A stretch of 64,000 nt of DNA. Source: Enterovibrio norvegicus FF-33. GTDB taxonomy: Bacteria > Pseudomonadota > Gammaproteobacteria > Enterobacterales > Vibrionaceae. A program made the position numbers and the translations under genes. The stretch spans positions 1,096,259 through 1,160,258 of the forward strand of contig NZ_AJYD02000038.1 of assembly GCF_000286835.2 (NCBI RefSeq), given 5' to 3'. The notes under the pieces are model-generated. The model saw nothing but the letters and a program-made list of their open reading frames with translations, was not told the origin of the DNA and did not search any database. This document shows positions 17,889 to 27,260 of the stretch, piece after piece (within the stretch, counting starts at the first letter, position 1; every line of letters starts with the position of its first letter).

Positions 17889-18718
17889 TTAACAGCCCCG
17901 AAGGTTAATCCTTGAACCAGTTGTTTCTGACAGAACCAACCCAGAATGACGATAGGCGCACACGCAAGCGTAGATGCAGCAGACAGCTTCGCCCAGAACA
18001 ATCCTTCTGGACTTGAATAGGTGGAAATCATGGTGGCCAGCGTGCCTGCGTTAGCAGACGTTAAGTTGATTGACCAAAATGCTTCGTTCCAACTCAATAC
18101 GATGGATAGCAATGCGGTAGAAGCAATGCCCCCTAACGATAATGGAAGCAACACATGACGAATTTCTCCTAGCGTATCTGCACCATCAAGGCGCACTGCT
18201 TCAAGGATGTCACGCGGGATGTCCTTGAAGTAAGAGAACAGCATCCACACCACAATCGGCAGATTGATCAGGGTATAAATAATCGTGAGTGCAAACGTGG
18301 TATCGAGCAGTCCTGTCTTTTGGCACAGCACATAGATAGGGATCAATACGCCAACCGCTGGAAGCATTTTGGTAGACAACATCCAAAGCAACATATCCTT
18401 GGTGTGTTTTTGAGGATAAAACGCCATGGAATAGGCCGCGGGAATCGCAATGAGTAACGCCAATATTGTTGAGCCGAACGCTGTGATCACCGAGTTAATC
18501 GCAAACTTCATGTAGTCGCTGCGCTCTTGCACAATGCCAAAGTTTTCAATCGTTGGTTCAAAGATGAACGCGGGTGGCACCGAAATCGCTTGTTGTTCGG
18601 TTTTGAATGCCGTTATTAGCATCATAAAAATTGGGAAAAAGACCAGTAGCGCCAATGCCCAACAAATAATGGGACGGAGCCAGCCAGTTTGGTCGATAAG
18701 TGAAACTTGTTTAGCCAT
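17885..18718 (-). CDS. mtlG: Polyol ABC transporter permease (MalG-like)
   Basis: An inner-membrane permease of 277 residues with six predicted helices. The EAA loop that contacts the ATPase is visible as L-E-A-V-R-L-D-G-A-D-T-L-G-E-I-R-H-V-L-L, and the C-terminus ends in the typical Q-G-L-T-F-G-A-V-K. It lies 9 bases after mtlF and overlaps mtlK, forming the heterodimeric channel with MtlF. Confidence 0.94.
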   Translation of the reverse strand: MAKQVSLIDQTGWLRPIICWALALLVFFPIFMMLITAFKTEQQAISVPPAFIFEPTIENFGIVQERSDYMKFAINSVITAFGSTILALLIAIPAAYSMAFYPQKHTKDMLLWMLSTKMLPAVGVLIPIYVLCQKTGLLDTTFALTIIYTLINLPIVVWMLFSYFKDIPRDILEAVRLDGADTLGEIRHVLLPLSLGGIASTALLSIVLSWNEAFWSINLTSANAGTLATMISTYSSPEGLFWAKLSAASTLACAPIVILGWFCQKQLVQGLTFGAVK

Positions 18719-18727
18719 GATGCCTCC

Positions 18728-19588
18728 TTAAGCGACCAAGTTTTTGCCAATGGCACGGATGAGGAAGAACGCAACAATGTTGGCGAGAATGACTGCAATC
18801 AAACCACCCGCAGAGGCGACACCCACGTCGAATTGCATCAGTGCTTGCGCGAAGATCAGGAAGGCGAGGTTGGTGGACTCGTAGCCCGGACCGCCGCCTG
18901 TGGTGACAAAAATTTCAGCAAATATCGACAACATGAAGATGGTTTCAATCATCATCACGACCGCAATGGGACGGGCCAGGTGTGGCAGCGTGAGATAACG
19001 AAACACTTGCCAGCCTGTTGCACCATCAAGCAGTGCCGCTTCTTTTTGTTCGTGATCCATCGATTGTAGCGATGTGATAAAAATGAGCAGTGCAAAGGGC
19101 ATCCATTGCCAACTGACCATGGTGATGATGGAGCCAAGAGGGAAAGCGGTAAGCCAATCTATAGGCTCCAGCCCAACACTTTCCCACACTGATGCCAGCA
19201 CACCATAAACGGGGTGCATCATCATATTTTTCCAGATCAGGGCGTTGACAGTGGGCATGATGAAAAAAGGAGAAATAAGCAGGACACGTGCAATGCCGCG
19301 ACCAAAAAAGGGCTTATCTAACGCAATGGCGATGAGCAGCGCGCCAATTACAGTGACCACTAGCACCATGCCAACTAAGGTCAAGGTGTTGATCAGTGCA
19401 GGCCAGAATGCATCATCGGTATAAAAGAACTCGAAATTCATCGAGCCGATAAATTCGTTCTCTCCGGGGTAAAGCAGGTTATATCTGATGGTTGAGAAAT
19501 ATATCGTCATGGAAAGAGGGACGATCATCCAGAGCAGCAAGCTGACAAAGGAGGGCGCAACCAGCAGTCGAGGCAACCATTTTTGCAT
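18728..19588 (-). CDS. mtlF: Polyol ABC transporter permease (MalF-like)
   Basis: An inner-membrane permease of 286 residues with six helices and the EAA motif K-E-A-A-L-L-D-G-A-T-G-W-Q-V-F. The N-terminal P-S-F-V-S-L-L-L-W-M-I-V-P-L-S is typical of the CUT1 MalF-like subunit lacking the extra MalF periplasmic loop. It follows mtlE after 62 bases that contain a strong stem-loop. Confidence 0.94.
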   Translation of the reverse strand: MQKWLPRLLVAPSFVSLLLWMIVPLSMTIYFSTIRYNLLYPGENEFIGSMNFEFFYTDDAFWPALINTLTLVGMVLVVTVIGALLIAIALDKPFFGRGIARVLLISPFFIMPTVNALIWKNMMMHPVYGVLASVWESVGLEPIDWLTAFPLGSIITMVSWQWMPFALLIFITSLQSMDHEQKEAALLDGATGWQVFRYLTLPHLARPIAVVMMIETIFMLSIFAEIFVTTGGGPGYESTNLAFLIFAQALMQFDVGVASAGGLIAVILANIVAFFLIRAIGKNLVA

Positions 19589-19619
19589 AGCGACTATCCG
19601 AAAAACTAAAGAAGAAGTA

Positions 19620-19641
19620 GCCGGACAGCGAACTGTCCGGC
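19620..19641 (-). other. Stem-loop between mtlE and mtlF
   Basis: GCCGGACAG-CGAA-CTGTCCGGC, a perfect 9-bp G+C-rich stem with a 4-base loop and no following T-run. It looks like an mRNA-stabilising or partial-termination hairpin rather than a full terminator. Confidence 0.75.
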
Positions 19642-19650
19642 GAAAGGGGT

Positions 19651-20967
19651 TTACTTGTAGTACCCAGACTTACGCATTTCGCGATCAGCTGACTTGTTGG
19701 CACTTTGAAGCGCTTTTTCTACCGTTGTTTTGCCTGCTAGTGCAGAAGACAATTGCTGACCCGTCGCAATACCAATCGCTTGGAATTCAGGGATGGCAGC
19801 AAATTGAACACCAACGTAAGGGCTTGGGTTCTGTGTGCTGTTGGCGGGATCTGCCGAATTGATGGCAGCTAGTTCCGCTTCAGCAAACGATGCGGCATCA
19901 AGGAATGCTTGTGTCTCATACGTTGATTGGCGTGTACCTGTCGGTACGCTTGCCCAACCATTCTTCTCAGCCACTAACTTGATGTAGTCTTTTGACGTAG
20001 CCCAAGTGACAAATTTCTGTGCTGCTTCCGTGTTTTGGGTTGCTGCGGGTACTGCCAGCGCCCAAGCCCACAACCAGTTTGCACCGCGATCGGTGACAGC
20101 GACAGGAGACTGTGCAAAGGCGACTTTGTCATGCACTTTGCTCTGTTTTGGATCGGTAATGAATGATGCTGCAATAGTGGCGTCAATCCACATACCGCAC
20201 TTGCCTTCATTGAACAGGGCGAGGATTTCGTTAAAGCTGTTCGAGCTTGAGCCCGGAGGGCCGTAAGTGCTCAGAAGATCCACGTAGAAGTTAACGGCGT
20301 GGTTCCACTCTGGCGAGTTTAGCTGTGGTTTCCAGTTTTCATCAAACCATTGAGCGCCGAACGAATTCGCCATGGTGGTGACGAAAGCGGTGTTGTCGCC
20401 CCAACCAGGTTTACCACGAAGACAGATACCGTAAACGCCGTTATCCGGATCGTGAATCGCTGCGGCAACATCACGAATGTGTCCCCACGTTGCGCGATCT
20501 GGGACTGTCATACCGGCCTTGTCGACCAGATCTTTACGGTACATAACCATGGAGCTTTCGCCGTAGAACGGAACGGCATATAGTTTGCCGTCGACTGATA
20601 AGCCTGCGCGCATTGACGGAAGTAGGTCATCTACGTCGTAGGCAGCATCGGTTTCGATTTCTTTCAACCAACCTTTCTCTGCCCAAATCGGGGTCTCGTA
20701 CATACCGATTGTCATGACATCAAACTGACCACCTTTGGTCGCGATATCTGTAGTGACACGTTGACGGAGTACACCTTCTTCGAGTGTCACCCAATTAAGT
20801 TTTATATCGGGGTTCTGTTTTTCAAACTCTTCGCTAAGCTTTTGCATTTCGATCATGTGACCGTTATTCACCGTCGCGATGGTTAATTCGGTCGCCGCAG
20901 AAGCGGACATTGAGAAAGCGGTACAGCATGCAGCAAAGGCGGTTAACGTTTTCCTTGTAGACAGCAT
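19651..20967 (-). CDS. mtlE: Polyol ABC transporter periplasmic binding protein
   Basis: A family 1 extracellular solute-binding protein of 438 residues. A signal peptide (cleavage after A-S-A, about residue 24) precedes the mature T-E-L-T-I-A-T-V-N-N start; the protein resembles the SmoE/MtlE binding proteins for mannitol, sorbitol and arabitol. Aromatic clusters such as Y-G-I-C-L-R-G-K-P-G-W-G-D-N and W-L-W-A-W-A-L could line the sugar site. It is the first gene of the operon; upstream lies an 18-bp perfect palindrome, and a hairpin follows the gene. Confidence 0.94.
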   Translation of the reverse strand: MLSTRKTLTAFAACCTAFSMSASAATELTIATVNNGHMIEMQKLSEEFEKQNPDIKLNWVTLEEGVLRQRVTTDIATKGGQFDVMTIGMYETPIWAEKGWLKEIETDAAYDVDDLLPSMRAGLSVDGKLYAVPFYGESSMVMYRKDLVDKAGMTVPDRATWGHIRDVAAAIHDPDNGVYGICLRGKPGWGDNTAFVTTMANSFGAQWFDENWKPQLNSPEWNHAVNFYVDLLSTYGPPGSSSNSFNEILALFNEGKCGMWIDATIAASFITDPKQSKVHDKVAFAQSPVAVTDRGANWLWAWALAVPAATQNTEAAQKFVTWATSKDYIKLVAEKNGWASVPTGTRQSTYETQAFLDAASFAEAELAAINSADPANSTQNPSPYVGVQFAAIPEFQAIGIATGQQLSSALAGKTTVEKALQSANKSADREMRKSGYYK

Positions 20968-21063
20968 TTTTAGTTCCTCATGGTTAAAAGATGAACATCG
21001 TTGGTGTTAACATCTGTTTAACAATGTAAGTACAAAAAAAGGCAATAGTGAATAAAAGCGGTG

Positions 21064-21081
21064 AAGAAAAGTACTTTTCTT
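21064..21081. promoter_or_regulatory. Perfect 18-bp palindrome upstream of mtlE
   Basis: AAGAAAAGTACTTTTCTT is its own reverse complement. It lies about 97 bases upstream of the mtlE start and is a candidate operator for a dimeric regulator; AraC proteins usually prefer direct repeats, so the binder may be a different protein. Confidence 0.5.
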
Positions 21082-21149
21082 TATGAGGAATGATGATTTT
21101 TTTACTTTGTGGTGCAGCGAGGGTTTAGGTAATTAGGCAGTAACAAGTT

Positions 21150-21177
21150 ACGGCTGCCTTTTTATTGAGGCAGCCGT
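21150..21177 (-). terminator. Terminator hairpin downstream of mscS
   Basis: ACGGCTGCCT and AGGCAGCCGT form a 10-bp stem around 8 bases, 22 bases after the mscS stop. The T-run on the minus strand is weak, so efficiency is uncertain. Confidence 0.6.
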
Positions 21178-21199
21178 ATGGCGTGACTTTTCTGATGAA

Positions 21200-22099
21200 T
21201 CAGCAGTGTAGGGCCTTAGATTCAAGCTCTGTCAGCAAGTCTTCTGATATCGCAATGGGGGGGTGTTTTAGTATGCGTTCGCAATAAAGCGTCATGAAAT
21301 CTTCGCGGATCAACTGTTCTAATTCTGTGGCGCGTTCTGTCGGGCAAAATATACGAATATGGACCTGTGGGTCTCCTAAGTCCGTCGATGTGACTTGTAC
21401 GTGCGGATCGGCGCCAGGGAGATCGACACCAGCATGACGCTCAATCACATGGTTGTATCGCGTGGCCACTTCATAGAAATCTTGGCAGTGATCATCAATG
21501 TGCGCCAATAGGCTTGGTACCATTGGGTATAAATTGGTTGTTTCTTTTACTGTGATTTTAAATTCATGATAAACATAGCGTTTCATGAAATTAAGGTTCT
21601 TTACTGGTGTGGTGAAAAATAGGCTGTTAGGAAACGTAGCAGTTTTACCTGTGTAGTTGTACGTCCCGTGGTAGAGATCGATTTCCTGAATTTTTGTCGC
21701 CATCAAATTGTGCTCAATCACTTCACCGCACAGAGAGCCGACTTCAATCCATTCACCAATTTGAAACGACCGCGAACTCGCGCGTTGGATCGATCCTGTA
21801 AAACACAGAATGATTTCCTTCGAAGCAACCACCACGGCTACCGCAATGGCAGTCAGTGACAGTGCAAATTCATTGATCTCTGACTGCCAGACCAAAAACA
21901 TCACGATCAGCAGAATGGTGAAGGATCCGTTTTTGGTTTGTGAGATCCATTTGCGCTGTTCTTCGCTAAGAAAATTGGTATCGCCCCAAATGAACTTGAT
22001 CATGATGCGTCGAATCGTCCAGATGACGGTGATGATCAACAAGGTCAGGAGAAATTTGTGCTCACTAAAAAAAGTGATGAGTGACTGAAGTTGTTCCAC
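21200..22099 (-). CDS. MscS-family mechanosensitive channel
   Basis: A small-conductance mechanosensitive channel-like protein of 299 residues. Two to three N-terminal helices (about 10-27, 52-67 and 73-100) are followed by the soluble MscS beta domain with the segment F-Q-I-G-E-W-I-E-V-G-S-L-C-G-E-V, typical of the family, and an alpha/beta C-terminal part. The usual glycine-alanine packing of the pore helix is less regular here (A-L-S-L-T-A-I-A-V-A-V-V-V-A-S-K). The start is GTG with AGGA upstream. It should release solutes under hypo-osmotic shock. Confidence 0.88.
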   Translation of the reverse strand: MEQLQSLITFFSEHKFLLTLLIITVIWTIRRIMIKFIWGDTNFLSEEQRKWISQTKNGSFTILLIVMFLVWQSEINEFALSLTAIAVAVVVASKEIILCFTGSIQRASSRSFQIGEWIEVGSLCGEVIEHNLMATKIQEIDLYHGTYNYTGKTATFPNSLFFTTPVKNLNFMKRYVYHEFKITVKETTNLYPMVPSLLAHIDDHCQDFYEVATRYNHVIERHAGVDLPGADPHVQVTSTDLGDPQVHIRIFCPTERATELEQLIREDFMTLYCERILKHPPIAISEDLLTELESKALHC

Positions 22100-22497
22100 T
22101 GGTGCTTCCTGTTATACGCGAGTACTTAAATCGGTAAAATGCTTCGGCGCAACACTACTGACTAAATTGAGGCTTATCAAGGGACAGCAAGCGCTGTTTT
22201 TGATATTGCGCAGTTAGCGAGGCCGCTATTTCCTAAAGTTTAGCGTGTTGAAGGAGATCGTGGGGTTTGCAGGTGTTTTCGTATTGGTGTGCAGGTCAGT
22301 GTTGGAAAACGACGGTGGCCACAGATAGTGGCGATATAACACAATGTATTGCACATCAGCGCCTTACATTGATACACATTTCCGTGCCAAGAATAACCGC
22401 TACTAACTCATGTCCATGCCTTTATCAATCACCGATCATCAACCATGATTATTGAATATCGATCAGCTGTCTCATATAAGATTTTGGTGTTGTATTT
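22100..22497. other. Intergenic region between divergent mscS and the M4 protease gene
   Basis: No supported gene. It must contain both promoters. No clear ribosome binding site is visible before the protease ATG, which is unusual for a strongly expressed exoenzyme. Confidence 0.5.
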
Positions 22498-25164
22498 ATG
22501 GTATGTTGGCGTCAATTCAGTGCTTTGTGTTTTCTCTGTTCGCCAGTCGCCGTCGCGACTGCAGCAAACATCGAAAAGGTAAGCGGTCAAAGCGCATTGC
22601 TCTCAGACGTTCAGCGCGCTACCTATTCGCGCTCGCAATCGCCATTTTCTGGATTTGTACCTATCGAAACCGTTGTTTTGCCTAATGGCAAGGTCAAGTC
22701 GAAACACCAGCAATACTATCAAGGTCTGCCTGTTCGAAAAGGCCGTATTGTTTCTGATAAAGATGCTGGTGGTTTTTCCAATGCACGCGGTAAACATGTG
22801 ACTGGGTTGTCTCAAAGTTTGACGGCCGTCACCCCCTCGGTCAGTCATCAACGTGCAAAACAATTACTTAAAAATCAGTACCTGCTGTCACCGCCTTTTG
22901 TTGATGTTGTTATCCCTGAAGATGAAACTAGCGAGTTGTTTGTATGGCTCGATGATAACAATATTCCTCGCTTAGTTTATGAAGTCAGCTTTTTTATTCC
23001 AACTCAAAAACCAACACGACCACATGCTTACATCGATGCAAAAACGGGTAATATCCTCAAAATGTGGGAAGGTTTAGCGCATGCGGCAGATATTGGTCAA
23101 GGGCCAGGTGGCAACACGAAAACAGGGCGTTATGACTACGGTGTTGATTACGCAGGCTTGAATATCAATAAGGCAGACAATACTTGTACGCTTGAGAATA
23201 CCAATGTGAAAACCGTTAATTTGAACCATGGAACGTCGGGGTCTACCGCGTTTTCATATACGTGTAATGACAGCAGCAATACCAATACACACAAAAGCAT
23301 CAACGGTGCCAACTCTCCTTTGAACGATGCGCATTTCTTTGGTCAGCTTGTGTTTGATATGTACAACGATTGGCTGAGTATGGCGCCCCTTTCTTTCCAG
23401 CTTGTGATGAGGGTGCATTACAGCAACAACTACGAAAATGCTTTTTGGAATGGATCATCCATGACATTTGGAGATGGTTACAGCACCTTTTATCCCTTGG
23501 TAGATGTCAATGTGTCTGCGCATGAGGTTAGCCATGGATTCACAAGTCAAAATTCCAATCTGATTTATTCGGGAATGTCGGGCGGCATCAATGAAGCTTT
23601 TTCCGATATTGCGGGTGAGGCGGCAGAGTATTACTGGAAGGGTAGTGTTGATTGGGTAGTCGGTGCTGACATCTTCAAAACTGGCAGCGGGTTGCGCTAC
23701 TTCGTGACCCCATCCGATGATGGTCGTTCGATTGATCATGCCAGTGAGTATTATTCGGGTATGGATGTTCACTACTCGAGCGGTGTGTTTAATCGTGCTT
23801 TTTATCTCCTTGCCAATACCTCAGGTTGGGATATCAGAAAGGCATTTGAAGCGTTTGCATTCGCCAACAAACTGTATTGGGAAGCAAGCTCTGATTTTGA
23901 TGATGGCGGTTGCGGCGTTGTTCGAGCCGCAGACGATCTCGGTTACAACACTTCAGATGTGATCGACGCTTTTGAACAGGTGGGTGTCTACGCCTGTTTG
24001 GATGCAATCGAATTGTTGGATGAAATACCAGTTTCGAATACTAGCGGCGGTGCGGGATCTGAAACCTATTATTACTTCTCGCTTCCGACAAACACGGATA
24101 ATGCTACTGTCGCCATGTCTGGTGGGACGGGTAATGCCGACCTGTATGTGAAGTACAACGGCTGGCCGACTCCTTCGGATTATGATTGCATCGCGGCTGG
24201 GGCAAACAACAATGAAGTGTGCGACGTGACCTTGCAGGGAAGCGGCGAATACAACGTGTTGGTGGTTGGAGACACGAGTTATAGCGGTGCAACGATAGAA
24301 CTTGATGTTACGGTAACGCCACCTCAAACATTAGCGGTAGGAGAGAGTGTGTTAAGCCTCGCGGGCAGCCGGGGCGACATGTTGTTCTATCTCTTCGAGA
24401 TACCTGACGATGGTAGTGATTTGGACGTGAGTATCGCTGGCGGTTCGGGTGACGCAGACTTGTATTTGAACCTCGGTAGTACACCGTCTCAGTCAGATTT
24501 CGATTGCCGGCCCTACTATTACGGAAATAATGAAACATGCACGGCATCTGGCGAGGCAGGAGACACATTCTATGTGATGCTTCATGGCTATAGTGACTTT
24601 GCTGGTGTGGCATTATCTCTGCAAAAAAGCACGCCATCGTTGCCGCCAGAACAGCGCGCTGACCCTATCGACCCTGCGACACCGATAACCAATCTGCAGG
24701 GCACTGTTGGTGAGGCAATTTATTATTCCTTTACCATCACCAGTGCTGGCGTGTTAGCTTCAAATCGCGCAACACTGAATGCTAGTGGTTTTTCTGCGGG
24801 TGGCGTAACCATTTCTTTGGCTGGAGGTTTGGGTGATGCAGACCTTTATGTACGAGCAGGAGCAGCACCGACTACCACATTGTATGACTGCCGATCGTCA
24901 TCAAGTTCAAATCAGGAAGTTTGTTCCTTGTCTGGAATGAGTGCGGGCACGTACTACGTGATGATTTATGGTTCTCAAGCCTTTGAGGGCGCAACATTGT
25001 CGATGTCGGAAACATCAGGCTCAGATCAGCCCAGCGCAGAAGCAGTTGGTGGCGGCGGAGGTGGGGGCACAATGTTTTTAAGCTGCTTCGCGTTAGTGTT
25101 CTGGTTGAACTCTCAGTGTGCCAAGAAAAGAAATAAAAACATCGCGGGTTTTTGTCTGCGTTAG
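22498..25164 (+). CDS. Secreted M4 (vibriolysin-type) metalloprotease with PPC repeats and GlyGly-CTERM tail
   Basis: A zinc endopeptidase of 888 residues. Order: signal peptide (1-22), FTP/PepSY-type propeptide (to about 197), mature M4 domain beginning near D-I-G-Q-G-P-G-G-N, with zinc ligands H342 and H346 (H-E-V-S-H) and E366 (G-G-I-N-E-A-F-S-D) and catalytic His425. Three beta-sandwich PPC domains follow (about 485-600, 605-700, 720-840; each with G-x-G-D/N-A-D-L-Y). The C-terminus is a seven-glycine run (851-857), a short hydrophobic stretch and K-K-R: a GlyGly-CTERM signal, which in marine gammaproteobacteria is processed by rhombosortase after type II secretion. Confidence 0.94.
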   Translation: MVCWRQFSALCFLCSPVAVATAANIEKVSGQSALLSDVQRATYSRSQSPFSGFVPIETVVLPNGKVKSKHQQYYQGLPVRKGRIVSDKDAGGFSNARGKHVTGLSQSLTAVTPSVSHQRAKQLLKNQYLLSPPFVDVVIPEDETSELFVWLDDNNIPRLVYEVSFFIPTQKPTRPHAYIDAKTGNILKMWEGLAHAADIGQGPGGNTKTGRYDYGVDYAGLNINKADNTCTLENTNVKTVNLNHGTSGSTAFSYTCNDSSNTNTHKSINGANSPLNDAHFFGQLVFDMYNDWLSMAPLSFQLVMRVHYSNNYENAFWNGSSMTFGDGYSTFYPLVDVNVSAHEVSHGFTSQNSNLIYSGMSGGINEAFSDIAGEAAEYYWKGSVDWVVGADIFKTGSGLRYFVTPSDDGRSIDHASEYYSGMDVHYSSGVFNRAFYLLANTSGWDIRKAFEAFAFANKLYWEASSDFDDGGCGVVRAADDLGYNTSDVIDAFEQVGVYACLDAIELLDEIPVSNTSGGAGSETYYYFSLPTNTDNATVAMSGGTGNADLYVKYNGWPTPSDYDCIAAGANNNEVCDVTLQGSGEYNVLVVGDTSYSGATIELDVTVTPPQTLAVGESVLSLAGSRGDMLFYLFEIPDDGSDLDVSIAGGSGDADLYLNLGSTPSQSDFDCRPYYYGNNETCTASGEAGDTFYVMLHGYSDFAGVALSLQKSTPSLPPEQRADPIDPATPITNLQGTVGEAIYYSFTITSAGVLASNRATLNASGFSAGGVTISLAGGLGDADLYVRAGAAPTTTLYDCRSSSSSNQEVCSLSGMSAGTYYVMIYGSQAFEGATLSMSETSGSDQPSAEAVGGGGGGGTMFLSCFALVFWLNSQCAKKRNKNIAGFCLR

Positions 25165-25760
25165 TTTGCGACTTGAGTTTCGGATATCGCGATCTTTTCT
25201 AACGTTTTTCTGCTGGTGGGTGCGCCTGAAAGTGCAGGCTTAGTTTTGAAAAAGGCCATGATTTGGTCAGCACTGACCTCTGAAGAGAGTTTTGTTGTGT
25301 CTACTTCAAAGTCATAGCTCATATTGGTGTGTACATGGTTGTATTCACTTTCTGCCAATCCAATGGCACGATCTCCACGCTGGCGTTCTCGTTCCATTGC
25401 CACAAGCAAATGACATTTCACGCCTACGAGACAAACATCAAACTCTGACAATGCGTTGAGCATATCGAGTTTTTCCTTCTCAGGTATCCATGCATTATCG
25501 AGAATCAATCTGCAGCCTGCCTTTGCCAGTCCGCGTGCAGCTTGATGGTAACCTTCCACTAATTTTGTGTAACTGTAACCGTCGCGAGTAATGGCTTTAC
25601 CCGCCATCATTTTTTGAAGATCGCTAGGAGGAAGTGAATACAAGACGCTATCAATACTGAAATTTAGATACTGGGTTTGCAGTTTCTCGATGAGCACGCG
25701 GGCAATGCTGGTTTTTCCCGAACTACCTGTGCCGTTGAGAATGATGATCTGAGGGGGCAT
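25161..25760 (-). CDS. Chloramphenicol phosphotransferase-like P-loop kinase
   Basis: A 199-residue P-loop protein. Walker A is G-T-G-S-S-G-K-T-S (residues 10-18) and the pattern I-I-I-L-N-G-T-G-S-S-G-K-T, D-S-V-L-Y, L-I-L-D-N-A-W and R-E-R-Q-R-G-D-R matches the CPT family, in which the later Arg-rich lid and the Asp act on ATP and a small hydroxylated substrate. Antibiotic inactivation is not demonstrated for most members. The gene is convergent with the protease gene and their stop codons overlap by four bases, leaving no room for a terminator. Confidence 0.82.
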   Translation of the reverse strand: MPPQIIILNGTGSSGKTSIARVLIEKLQTQYLNFSIDSVLYSLPPSDLQKMMAGKAITRDGYSYTKLVEGYHQAARGLAKAGCRLILDNAWIPEKEKLDMLNALSEFDVCLVGVKCHLLVAMERERQRGDRAIGLAESEYNHVHTNMSYDFEVDTTKLSSEVSADQIMAFFKTKPALSGAPTSRKTLEKIAISETQVAN

Positions 25761-25885
25761 GGCGTGATTCTCATCGTTGTAAAAGCATCACTCTATTAAA
25801 CACTCACATTATTAAAGTGTATAGAAAGTTAGCCATATTTTGAAAACAACATCGCAAATTTAACGCGACGAACGGACATGGGGAG

Positions 25886-25913
25886 CCAATGCCCAGTTGT
25901 TGCAGGGCATTGG
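25886..25913 (-). other. Hairpin just after codA
   Basis: CCAATGCCC and GGGCATTGG form a perfect 9-bp stem around 10 bases, 5 bases beyond the codA stop. No T-run follows, so a 3'-end stabiliser or Rho-assisted end is more likely than a simple terminator. Confidence 0.5.
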
Positions 25914-25917
25914 AAAC

Positions 25918-27204
25918 CTAGCGTTTAAAAGTAACGACTTCTGTGGACTGCAAGTGGATCGATGTTGTTGCTGGATGTGTTTCTGCTATGACGTTTCCGT
26001 GGCGTATGGAGAAGCGCACTGGGACCTGACGACGTAGAGCATCGAAATCATTCTCTGCAGGAAGAATAATCAAGTTACCTGGCTTTCCAATTTCAATGCC
26101 GTAGCGACCTTGAATGTTTAGCGTGCGTGCTGAGTGATGGCTGATTAGATCAAGAGAATGATTCAGTTGGTCGTACCCCATGATCTGGCAGACGTGCATG
26201 CCCATGTGGACGACTTGTAGCATGTTGGCAGTCCCAAGTGGGTACCAAGGGTCGAACACATCATCATGGCCAAAACAGACGTTGATATTGGCGGCCAGCA
26301 TTTCTTTTACGCGAGTTATGCCACGGCGTTTCGGATAATCATCAAATCGACCTTGCAGATGAATATTCACCAAAGGGTTGGCGACGAAATTGATGCCTGA
26401 CATGCTAAGTAAACGGAATAACCGTGAAGTATACGCGCCATTATAACTGTGCATTGCCGTGGTATGACTGGCAGTGACTTTGGCGCCCATATCGTGTTTG
26501 TGTGCCAGCGCAGCAACAGTTTCGACAAAGCGGGATTGCTCATCATCGATTTCATCGCAATGTACGTCGATAAGCCGATCATATTTTCGCGCGAGCTCAA
26601 ATGCAAAATGCAACGACTCAACACCGTACTCGCGGGTGAATTCGAAGTGGGGTATTGCGCCCACAACATCCGCTCCCATTTTCACGGCTTCTTCCAGTAA
26701 CGCTTTGCCATTGGGGTAAGAAAGAATGCCTTCTTGTGGAAATGCGACAATCTGGATATCCACCCAGTTTTTCATTTCTTCTTTCACTTCCAATATGGCT
26801 TTGAGCGCGGTCAGCTTGGGGTCAGAGACATCAACGTGTGTGCGAACGTGCTGGATGCCGTTCGCGATTTGCCACTTGAGTGTTTGCATGGCACGTTTTT
26901 TCACATCTTCAATCGACAAGAGCGCTTTGCGCTCTGCCCAGCACTCAATTCCTTCAAACAGTGTGCCTGATATATTCCAGCGTGGTTCGCCAGCTGTTTG
27001 GGTGGTGTCTAAGTGAATATGTGGTTCACAAAATGGCGGCAAGGCCATGCCTTTTTCTGCATCGATAACCTTGATGTCAGGATTGGCACAGATATCTATA
27101 TCATTGCTTTCAATGACACGAATCACGCCATCTTCAATTAAAATTTGCGAGAGGGATTCTTGACCACGAATAACAACATTTTTAATAAGTAGTGTTGCTG
27201 ACAT
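25918..27204 (-). CDS. codA: Cytosine deaminase
   Basis: An amidohydrolase-superfamily enzyme of 428 residues converting cytosine to uracil for pyrimidine salvage. Metal ligands and active-site motifs match Escherichia coli CodA: H-I-H-L-D (62-66), [24 protein letters not shown] and [17 protein letters not shown] 27204 is chosen because GGAAG lies 8 bases upstream; earlier in-frame ATGs lack this. The usual permease partner codB is not adjacent, so cytosine uptake must rely on a gene elsewhere. Confidence 0.94.
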   Translation of the reverse strand: MSATLLIKNVVIRGQESLSQILIEDGVIRVIESNDIDICANPDIKVIDAEKGMALPPFCEPHIHLDTTQTAGEPRWNISGTLFEGIECWAERKALLSIEDVKKRAMQTLKWQIANGIQHVRTHVDVSDPKLTALKAILEVKEEMKNWVDIQIVAFPQEGILSYPNGKALLEEAVKMGADVVGAIPHFEFTREYGVESLHFAFELARKYDRLIDVHCDEIDDEQSRFVETVAALAHKHDMGAKVTASHTTAMHSYNGAYTSRLFRLLSMSGINFVANPLVNIHLQGRFDDYPKRRGITRVKEMLAANINVCFGHDDVFDPWYPLGTANMLQVVHMGMHVCQIMGYDQLNHSLDLISHHSARTLNIQGRYGIEIGKPGNLIILPAENDFDALRRQVPVRFSIRHGNVIAETHPATTSIHLQSTEVVTFKR

Positions 27205-27260
27205 GTATTGTTCTTCCATTCTAGTCTTGGCCGACATTCGCTATTGAAGCAAACGCTGCT

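Noticed and set aside
22267-22455. 62-codon plus-strand frame upstream of the protease
   Set aside because: Does not resemble a family and lies in the divergent promoter region.
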